NCBI GenBank assembly: GCA_012270695.1
Contig: JAAXHV010000062.1
Span: forward strand, 1 to 24,192
Origin: Gammaproteobacteria bacterium
Lineage (GTDB): Bacteria > Pseudomonadota > Gammaproteobacteria > Eutrophobiales > Eutrophobiaceae
Length of the DNA stretch: 24,192 nucleotides
Direction: 5' to 3'
Shown: positions 1-5,813 of the stretch, one piece after another
Layout of the letters: the number at the start of each line of letters is the position of its first letter
Position numbering within the stretch: position 1 is the stretch's first letter
Translations under genes and position numbers: made by a program
Notes under the pieces: model-generated
What the model was told of the DNA's origin: nothing
Seen by the model: the letters and a program-made list of their open reading frames with translations, nothing else
The model's database searches: none

Positions 1-609
1 CCGCTTTCTAAAGCGGGATTAGGGATCTTGTTGGGTATTGAACTTAAAGGCTGGTATTTGCTGGCGAAGGAAGCTGAGCCCAGCCTGAGGTTCCAAACTA
101 CTGCTGCCGCCTGCGCTATACAGGACCTGATTGTTGTGGTTCCATGGGCTTTGGGGAACGTCATCAGTGGTTCTCCGATTCTCTTTGAACCATATATTGA
201 ATCAGCAAATTTTGCTGCAATCTATCGCAACCATCATTGGCAACATGTACGAAAAACCAAACAGCAACCAGACATTGAGTATCCGGATGGAGTTGGTCCG
301 TATCCCAGTAAGTCCGACCAAATTCTTGATAAGCCAGCTTCGGACAGCGGAGGTAACTTCGGTCGATTAGCGCGCACAGGTATTATGGACATGTATATAA
401 AACGGCTTGATGACGTACAACTTTGTGGTATCAAGACGGTTTATTGGCGAGAATTTTTGAAAATATTCCAAGAAGGTACGACTGATGCTCAAGCGCGTAT
501 TGCCCTGAACCGGTTAAAGGAGCGGGTCCAACAAGCAACAGATATTTCTTCTCTGAAGGTTCAATCAGCGCTCGTAATAATAAGGGAGCTTGAAAGCTTA
601 CTTGGTTAA
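1..609 (+). CDS. restriction-endonuclease-like protein, 5'-truncated by the window edge
   Basis: The reading frame is open from base 1 to the TAA at 607-609, so the TTG at 28 is probably not the real start and the gene very likely begins left of the window. The visible part is about 200 residues. It contains a Glu-Leu-Lys (ExK) tripeptide in GIELKGWYLLAKE, followed by a hydrophobic strand (DLIVVVPWAL) and an aromatic stretch YRNHHWQHVR. An ExK next to buried strands is what PD-(D/E)XK nucleases show. From memory, similar proteins occur beside type II methyltransferases, but I cannot confirm this. The C-terminal third looks helical (RIALNRLKERVQQ). No methyltransferase is visible inside the window. 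Nuclease function is an inference; 'hypothetical protein' is the safe fallback. Confidence 0.6.
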   Translation, partial: PLSKAGLGILLGIELKGWYLLAKEAEPSLRFQTTAAACAIQDLIVVVPWALGNVISGSPILFEPYIESANFAAIYRNHHWQHVRKTKQQPDIEYPDGVGPYPSKSDQILDKPASDSGGNFGRLARTGIMDMYIKRLDDVQLCGIKTVYWREFLKIFQEGTTDAQARIALNRLKERVQQATDISSLKVQSALVIIRELESLLG

Positions 610-634
610 ACATAACGGCTGTAGTTAATAGCCA

Positions 635-817
635 ATGGTGCTTGACAACGATGAACAAAAGTCAAGGATCATAGATATTGTTTCGATCAAACGCTTAGGC
701 ACCCCCGAAGATAATGGCCTTGTGGTCAAATTCTTACGCGAGGAAGACAGCAGTTTTGTCGCCAGTCAGACTTAATACGTCTGCAACGGTACCAACCAAT
801 ACTCATTGGTTTTATGA
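635..817 (+). pseudogene. relic of a short-chain dehydrogenase/reductase C-terminus
   Basis: Reading from the ATG at 635 gives a 46-codon ORF ending at TAA 773-775. It includes RLGTPEDNGLVVKFL and EEDSSFVASQT. Readthrough in the same frame gives YVCNGTNQ and a second stop at 815-817. Classical SDR enzymes end with a motif of the type RLGxPEDxAxxVxFLaSdxaSfitGQTiyVDGG, so this matches the last fifth of an SDR, with a stop exactly where the final YVDGG block should follow. A stop lies in frame just upstream (629-631), and no Rossmann fold, YxxxK or other SDR part is present. It is therefore a non-functional fragment, not a gene. Its 3' end overlaps the end of the opposite-strand gene by a few bases. 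Confidence 0.6.
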
Positions 818-1264
818 GCGCACTCTCAGCTTTCTATAGATTCCTTCCCTGTATTTATTCCACCATTTGGCGAACAGTTTTTTCAAAGCACAGAAGTTTA
901 GGCGGACCCAGTATATTTTGGGTTCTATTTTTAATAATGATTCTTTGAACGCCTCCCGCTCTTCGGGGGGAAGCACCCTCTTGTCAAAGACTGACTTCGC
1001 TTTATCAGTCATGCTATATGCCAATTCAGGAAAAACTATTCCTTGTCCATGTATCTTCAGGTATCCACGTTTCTTCATGAAATAGACAGTATCTTCAATA
1101 TCAGATTTTGAAAATTTCAATATTAAAGATGCTTTAAGCTTTTCAACTATATATCCGTTTTTAATTTCGTTGTGTGTGGTCATACCCACGATCCTAACTT
1201 CCCAACTAGCAGTATGTCCCTGCATCAACAGCAGAATTTCCCACAAAATATCTTCATTCAGCAT
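812..1264 (-). CDS. small winged-helix-like hypothetical protein
   Basis: This is a 150-residue protein of unknown function. Residues 1-95 look like a helix-rich DNA-binding fold: helices at both ends (MLNEDILWEILLLMQG, SKSDIEDTVYFMKKRGYL), a beta-hairpin-like KIHGQGIVFPELAYSMT and then TDKAKSV. This order is typical of winged-helix 'domain of unknown function' proteins, in which the last segment reads Y.lT.kGk. The C-terminal 50 residues are strongly basic and aromatic (LFAKWWNKYREGIYRK). The gene stands alone on the minus strand, and its stop overlaps the SDR relic. The start at 1264 has only a weak GAGAG purine stretch upstream. Codon use is AT-rich relative to the catabolic cluster, as expected for an accessory gene. 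The fold assignment is an inference from residue pattern only. Confidence 0.6.
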   Translation of the reverse strand: MLNEDILWEILLLMQGHTASWEVRIVGMTTHNEIKNGYIVEKLKASLILKFSKSDIEDTVYFMKKRGYLKIHGQGIVFPELAYSMTDKAKSVFDKRVLPPEEREAFKESLLKIEPKIYWVRLNFCALKKLFAKWWNKYREGIYRKLRVRS

Positions 1265-1635
1265 ACAAATTCTACTCTCTCATTGAGCATGACCAGTCAA
1301 TAGGCATTATATCAAGAAAGATAGTGGAAAGTGGCTTTGATGGTAGCCCACAACTGAAGCAACCGAGAAATGCAACCAGTGTTTCCACAGTCATACGGAC
1401 AAGGTTTCCTCGCCTAGTATATCCACAATCTATCTCCTTTCAACGCACAATTGGGGGGGGTTACACCGGTACTGATAGTTGCGGTCTAACAGTCAGGAAG
1501 CAGACGACAGGCGCAGGTTTGGGGCGCCTTGCGCCTGGTGGGAGCATCATCACGCCAGCGGGTCAAAACATCGACGAACAGGTTGGGATGTGCTGCCAGG
1601 TTCATACACCAACAAGCGTGTCCGAGTTGTTGCGC

Positions 1636-1657
1636 TAATAATATATTTATATTATTA
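1636..1657. repeat. AT-only perfect inverted repeat
   Basis: Two perfect 10-base arms (TAATAATATA at 1636-1645 and TATATTATTA at 1648-1657) flank a two-base spacer. The stretch has no G or C, so it is a weak hairpin. It could act as a cruciform-prone or insertion-target site or as a weak terminator, but no adjacent gene needs one. Confidence 0.5.
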
Positions 1658-1779
1658 TATATAAAAAGGTCGAAATTTTAGTATGGTGAGAAATCCGAGC
1701 TAATGTCGCGCTGGTCAGTGCGGGCGCGGTGCCAAGTCCAACAGACTGCTAGCATTGTGAGTTGAAACGTGATAATTTT

Positions 1780-1815
1780 CTTGACGCGGGAAAGCTAATT
1801 CCACTATTCTCCGCG
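1780..1815 (+). promoter_or_regulatory. possible sigma70-type promoter for the small membrane protein
   Basis: A TTGACG hexamer sits about 18 bases before TATTCT, roughly 35-60 bases upstream of the ATG at 1848. The -35 matches five of six consensus bases and the -10 matches four of six. Placement is reasonable, but nothing else supports it. Confidence 0.3.
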
Positions 1816-1847
1816 TTACATTTCAATAACAGAAGAGGGAACAGACA

Positions 1848-2036
1848 ATGAGTGCTGTTGATAAACCACAGGGCGATTACGGAGAACGACTGGCCAGGAT
1901 AGAAGCTACCCTGGCACACATGGCAACTTCAGAGGAACTGCAAAAGGTCATTACTGAAGTAAGTATCCTGAAGTGGTTACTGGGTACCGTTGCCGCGGCA
2001 GTCTTGTACGCGGCGGCAAAATATATCGTAAGTTAA
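1848..2036 (+). CDS. small coiled-coil plus single-TM protein (XhlA-like topology)
   Basis: This 62-residue protein has two parts. A charged amphipathic helix (YGERLARIEATLAHMATSEELQKV) is followed by a C-terminal hydrophobic helix (ILKWLLGTVAAAVLYAAAKYIV) long enough to cross the membrane once. The layout resembles phage-type XhlA/holin-associated proteins and other small cytoplasmic-membrane anchors, but length and topology alone do not prove homology. A good ribosome binding site (AGAGGGA) lies about eight bases before the ATG at 1848, and a possible promoter lies further upstream, so it is likely expressed as a single gene. No lysis or phage genes surround it. It is convergent with the acyl-CoA ligase gene, with a gap of about 50 bases. 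Confidence 0.7.
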   Translation: MSAVDKPQGDYGERLARIEATLAHMATSEELQKVITEVSILKWLLGTVAAAVLYAAAKYIVS

Positions 2037-2087
2037 ATTCCGATAATCCGTTTGGGTGGTTACCCTGACGGGAAGCTCTCGTGAAAA

Positions 2088-3704
2088 TCAGATTACTTGC
2101 GTTTGCCGGTCTTGCCAGTAGGGTGCGCGCAGCCTGACCTTGTCGACCTTGCCGGTTGCCAGGCGCGGTAGTTTTTCCACGAAGTGGATTTTTTTCGGTT
2201 TCTTATAGCTGGCGATTAATGTCCGGCAATGTTCCGTCAACTCGGCCTCTGAACATTCACCGGACAAGACTACAAAAGCGCAAACAGCCTCACCCCAGCG
2301 ATCGTCAGGGATACCGATCACGGCGCAGTGCCTGACTGCCTGGTGCTGTTCCAGCGCGATTTCGACTTCCCGTGGGTAGATATTCTCTCCGCCAGAGATG
2401 ATCATGTCTTTCTTGCGGTCAACGATAAACAGGAACCCCTGCTCATCCAGGTAACCTACATCTCCCATGTTCTGCCAGCCGTCCCTTATGGCTTCCGCGG
2501 TCGCTTGCGGGTCGTTCCAGTATTCCAGCATGGTATCGGGATGACGCACGACAACCTCTCCCGCCTCGCCGGTAGCGGCAACAGTCCCGTCGGACTTGAC
2601 GATCTTAATCTCCACCCCGGTACAGACCTGGCCGGCGGATAACAAGCGGCGTTGTTGCTCACCAGTCCCGTCCGGCTGGTGCTGGTTCTTGCTCAGGTTC
2701 GATACGGAACCGCCCTCGGTGGAACCATATTGCTGGATAAAGACCGGGCCGAACACGGCCAGGGCCTTCCTCAATAACGTTTCCCTTATCGGCGCAGTGG
2801 AATAGAAAATGGTCTTCACCTGAGCCGGGTTGTGACTTTCTGCATATTCATCTGCGAGCAGCATTTCGATCATGGTTGGAACCAGTTGCAGGGTGGTAAT
2901 CCTTTGCGTTTGCAGGGTGTCCCAGACGACCGCCGGGTTAAACTCCCGTTGTATATAAATGGCCGCGCCGCGCAGGTGGTGGGCCAGTTGCAGGAATTTA
3001 GCACCCACGTGGAACAGGGGTTGCACCAGTAAAAAACGGTCATTGCCGGTAATCTCTGCCGCGGAACTGATGCCTCGAGCTACTCCGTACTGCGCGCCCT
3101 GGCTGAGCACCGCACCTTTGGGCTTACCTGTCGTCCCGCTGGTATGTACGATATAAACCGGATCATCCGCTGACGCCAGTGGTGCAGGTGGCCCGGCTTC
3201 CCCATTATCGACAAAATCATTATAAGGAACAGCCCATTCCGGCAATTCCCCCCCGTCTATCTGTACATGCGGGGTATGGACAGTCCCTACAGCGCCAGAT
3301 ATGCATGAAGCTGGCGCCCCATGTATCTGTATATGCGGGGTATGGCCAGCCCTCATCTCATCAATAACAGGCAGAAATTCTGCGCTGTAGAACATCACGG
3401 AGGGTGTGGTATTGCCGACTATATAGTTGATTTCGGACGCCGTCAGGCGGTAGTTGACCGGCGCTGCAATAAACCCGCCCAACTCGCAGGCGCCGTAGAT
3501 TTCGAGGTACTCAGCGCAGTTACGGGACAGAACTGCAATCCGGTCGCGGCGTCGGCAACCGACTCGCTGCAGCGCATTGACCAACCGGCGGACTCGATTT
3601 GCATGTTGCAGGAAGGTATATTTCCTGCCCTGGTCGATAATAGCCGGATGCTCCGGTATGCATTCGGCGTTATCGGTAATGATGTTTGCTACGATTTTCT
3701 TCAT
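2088..3704 (-). CDS. AMP-forming acyl-CoA synthetase (ligase)
   Basis: This 538-residue ANL-superfamily enzyme is predicted to activate a carboxylic acid to its acyl-CoA through an acyl-AMP. Visible motifs are the phosphate loop HTSGTTGKPKG (187-197), YGSTEGG (326-332), MGDVGYLDEQG (413-423), the DRKKDMIISGGENIYP hinge (429-444), and PRLATGKVDK with the catalytic lysine near 519. I chose the ATG at 3704 because conserved sequence starts there, because TGAGGG lies immediately upstream, and because it lies only 4 bases after the stop of the NRAMP-like gene. A longer frame to 3761 exists. It is the last gene of the six-gene leftward operon, consistent with CoA activation of the product. Residues 121-152 contain an unusual in-frame duplication (HTPHIQIHG and HTPHVQIDG, 22 residues apart). 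The substrate is unknown. Confidence 0.92.
   Translation of the reverse strand: MKKIVANIITDNAECIPEHPAIIDQGRKYTFLQHANRVRRLVNALQRVGCRRRDRIAVLSRNCAEYLEIYGACELGGFIAAPVNYRLTASEINYIVGNTTPSVMFYSAEFLPVIDEMRAGHTPHIQIHGAPASCISGAVGTVHTPHVQIDGGELPEWAVPYNDFVDNGEAGPPAPLASADDPVYIVHTSGTTGKPKGAVLSQGAQYGVARGISSAAEITGNDRFLLVQPLFHVGAKFLQLAHHLRGAAIYIQREFNPAVVWDTLQTQRITTLQLVPTMIEMLLADEYAESHNPAQVKTIFYSTAPIRETLLRKALAVFGPVFIQQYGSTEGGSVSNLSKNQHQPDGTGEQQRRLLSAGQVCTGVEIKIVKSDGTVAATGEAGEVVVRHPDTMLEYWNDPQATAEAIRDGWQNMGDVGYLDEQGFLFIVDRKKDMIISGGENIYPREVEIALEQHQAVRHCAVIGIPDDRWGEAVCAFVVLSGECSEAELTEHCRTLIASYKKPKKIHFVEKLPRLATGKVDKVRLRAPYWQDRQTQVI
3258..3345. repeat. 22-bp direct repeat flanking a GC-rich hairpin, in-frame inside the ligase gene
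   Basis: Copies at 3258-3279 and 3324-3345 differ at one base and are exactly 66 bp apart. Both contain CTGTA followed by ATGCGGGGTATGG. Between them, GCGCCAG (3292-3298) and CTGGCGC (3311-3317) form a perfect 7-bp inverted repeat with a 12-base loop. The 66-bp period keeps the frame and encodes a 22-residue unit, so the ligase carries what looks like a small palindromic insertion or duplication in a variable surface loop. Confidence 0.65.
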
Positions 3705-3708
3705 ACCC

Positions 3709-4971
3709 TCATGTTGGGGGAGGACTGTAAAACAGGTGCAAACCCAGGTAGAAAACCGCAAACAACGTCAATGCCCAGACACAAGTCATACTGTAACGGG
3801 TCAGGCCCGGAGCGGGTCTCATCGCTGCCGGCACGTCCTCCGAATGCATGGACCGGTGAATCAACCAGGCCAATACAGGCGCGGAGAGAAACGCCAGGGT
3901 TGTCGCGATATCGATCAGGGTTTTAAAGGACTGGATAAAAAACAGCATGATGGACAGGGAAATCAGGATCATCATCAGGATTGCGGCAAGGTAGATTCTG
4001 AACCGGAGTTTTTCCGATAATTCCTCGTCGCGAAAACAGTCTATGAGGGCGCAGACGGTACGCGGGTAGCCGTCATGAATCACCAGCACTGTTGACAGCA
4101 TGACCGCGAACGCAGCCACGGCAATGAGCGGCTTGGCCCACTGACCCAGGAGCGAAGTATAGATGCTGATAAGCTGGGCCGAAAACTCGGCCGCAATTGA
4201 TGAGAACTGCTGGCCGGACCCGTGCATCACCGCAGCCCCAAGCATGAGGAAACAGACCGCCGTCAACAGCGTAGAAAAATATCCGATATGGTAATCCAGT
4301 TTTACCTCCGCTCTTGACAGCTTCGCCTGTTTATCCTTTTCCAGGATCCATAACGACTGCCAGATACAGGTTTCAAAAGGCGCCGGCATAAAGCCTATCA
4401 AGGCAGCCAGGAACAGCAGTGACGACCTGTTCAAAACATCCGGGGTGAAGACGTCGGTTTGCTTCCATTCGATCAAGGATACGGATAGTACCGTTGCCGT
4501 AATGGTTGAGATAAACAGCACAACGAGCAATATCTTGACTATGCCGTCCATCCACCGATACTGACCGGCCACCAGACAGGCGCCGGAAAAAATGCAAAGA
4601 CAGGCAGCGACGAAAGCAACCGGCAGGTCCAGGTCGAAACTGATTACTGCCAGCCCGGACGTGACCAGCAGGACTGCCGCAAACCCGGTAAACATGACGC
4701 AGAATATAACAACGGCGCACAACAGGATTGCCCAGGTTCCCTGTCTGCGGAACCCGGTCAGCAAATGTTGTCCGGTCGCGTGAGCGTACTCATGCCCGAA
4801 GCGGAAAGTAGGGTATTTCATGACAAAAGCCAGCAGGATGAACAGCAATAAATCCATCCCGTACATTGCGCCGGCGCGGGTGGCCTGCACCAGGTGTGAC
4901 ACGCCGATGGAAGCCGCAGCCATCAACAACCCGGGGCCAAGAATAGCGAACAGCCTGCGTTTCAGTTTCAT
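3709..4971 (-). CDS. divergent NRAMP-family membrane transporter
   Basis: This 420-residue integral membrane protein has about 11 hydrophobic segments and begins in NRAMP style (LGPGLLMAAASIGVSHLVQ). Canonical NRAMP Mn/Fe transporters have DPGN in TM1 and an MPH motif in TM6. Here the TM1 site reads GVSH, so the Asp and Asn metal ligands are absent, while TM6 has MPAPFETCIWQS. It therefore belongs to a divergent NRAMP-like branch and may move a different ion or a small organic compound. The ATG at 4971 overlaps the upstream hydrolase stop by ATGA, and the stop is 4 bases before the ligase start, so translation is probably coupled across all three. The operon context suggests metal supply for the carboxylase-like enzyme or substrate/product transport; neither is proven. 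Confidence 0.85.
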   Translation of the reverse strand: MKLKRRLFAILGPGLLMAAASIGVSHLVQATRAGAMYGMDLLLFILLAFVMKYPTFRFGHEYAHATGQHLLTGFRRQGTWAILLCAVVIFCVMFTGFAAVLLVTSGLAVISFDLDLPVAFVAACLCIFSGACLVAGQYRWMDGIVKILLVVLFISTITATVLSVSLIEWKQTDVFTPDVLNRSSLLFLAALIGFMPAPFETCIWQSLWILEKDKQAKLSRAEVKLDYHIGYFSTLLTAVCFLMLGAAVMHGSGQQFSSIAAEFSAQLISIYTSLLGQWAKPLIAVAAFAVMLSTVLVIHDGYPRTVCALIDCFRDEELSEKLRFRIYLAAILMMILISLSIMLFFIQSFKTLIDIATTLAFLSAPVLAWLIHRSMHSEDVPAAMRPAPGLTRYSMTCVWALTLFAVFYLGLHLFYSPPPT

Positions 4972-5813
4972 CTTTCGCGGAGAAGATATTCTCTTATCTC
5001 ATCTGCGACGAGTGCAGGTTGCTCGTAGAGCAGGAAATGCCCACCAGCTAAAACACAGCACTCCGCGCTGGGAATCATCTTCAGCATTTGCTCGAAGCCG
5101 ACGCCGCTGGCGCTGGGGTTTACCGGGTTCATTATATCCTCGTCAGCGCCGATCAATAATGTCTCTGCTTTTATTCCTGGTAAGGCATTGCTTAAATCCA
5201 CCCCTTGCGAGGTGCCTTTGACATCTTTACCAAAGCCCTCGAGCGAGCCGGGTTGAAATGAGCGTTCGAACGCTGCCATCACTTGATTTGTATCATCACG
5301 ATCCCAAAATGCTCTCGAAAAACCCTGTAGCATGACCAGTTCCAGAAACGCTTCGGCACCGCCGTTGCGGGCGGCTGTTATCCAGGTCTGGCGCATGATA
5401 AGTGCCGCGCGATCGAGGCGCGCGATCGCCAGTGAAATAATCAGGCGCTGAATCAGCGCCGGGTATTCAGCGGCAAGCGCCATGGCGATTCGTCCACCCA
5501 TGGATGTGCCATGGACATGGATTGGACCGCAATCAAGCGCTTTTATCAGCGCTGCGGTGTCTGCCGCGTAACTACCCGGGTCGCGGGCATGTTGCACCGG
5601 CGAACTATCCCCGTAGCCTGGCAGGTCGATATCGAAAACTTCGAAATCCGTTGCCAGCAACGGGGTCAGCAGGTCGAAGTTCCGGTGTCCGGTTCCGACG
5701 CCGTGAACTTGAAGCAGCCTCGGCCCACTACCCGCAACCCTTATGGCGATGGTCCCGCGAGAAGTTTCCAGCAAACGCTGTTCCCCGACCGTAGTGACGC
5801 CTGCTTCACTCAT
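4968..5813 (-). CDS. alpha/beta hydrolase (paralogue of the gene at 21452)
   Basis: This 281-residue alpha/beta-hydrolase fold protein is predicted to be a cytoplasmic esterase, lactonase or C-C hydrolase. Visible elements are the oxyanion-hole region LLQVHGVGTGH, the strand DIDLPGYGDS, the nucleophile elbow HGTSMGG (Ser104), GADEDIMNP (Asp226 or Asp224) and GGHF (His259), so the catalytic triad is complete. I chose the ATG at 5813 because it makes a 4-base ATGA overlap with the upstream HyuB-like gene; the frame stays open to 5888, but that extension lacks family character. The protein shares long stretches with the hydrolase at 21452-22276, for example GFSRAFWDR against GFSRGFWDR and the same HVHGTSMGG. 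In the operon it probably acts just before or after the carboxylase-like enzyme. The substrate is unknown. Confidence 0.9.
   Translation of the reverse strand: MSEAGVTTVGEQRLLETSRGTIAIRVAGSGPRLLQVHGVGTGHRNFDLLTPLLATDFEVFDIDLPGYGDSSPVQHARDPGSYAADTAALIKALDCGPIHVHGTSMGGRIAMALAAEYPALIQRLIISLAIARLDRAALIMRQTWITAARNGGAEAFLELVMLQGFSRAFWDRDDTNQVMAAFERSFQPGSLEGFGKDVKGTSQGVDLSNALPGIKAETLLIGADEDIMNPVNPSASGVGFEQMLKMIPSAECCVLAGGHFLLYEQPALVADEIREYLLRER

Larger units (their letters stand above)
1265..1847. other. gene-poor stretch of about 580 bp
   Basis: No coding region on either strand here has convincing protein character. The open frames are low-complexity shadows or are broken by stops. Visible items are a run of eight G at about 1454-1461, an AT-only inverted repeat at 1636-1657, and a possible promoter just before the small gene at 1848. 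It may be decayed mobile or accessory DNA, but I recognise no element. Confidence 0.4.

Noticed and set aside
1324..1638. A 104-codon plus-strand frame in the gene-poor region
   Set aside because: No ribosome binding site, no recognisable motif, and it crosses an eight-G run; the composition looks random.
1470..1660. Integron attC-like site (a GTCTAAC hexamer-like core)
   Set aside because: No matching GTTRRRY partner or symmetric arms were found, and no integrase is present.
3321..3926. A 201-codon plus-strand frame across the ligase and NRAMP-like genes
   Set aside because: It is antisense to two well-supported genes, has no family-like sequence, and reads as composition shadow.
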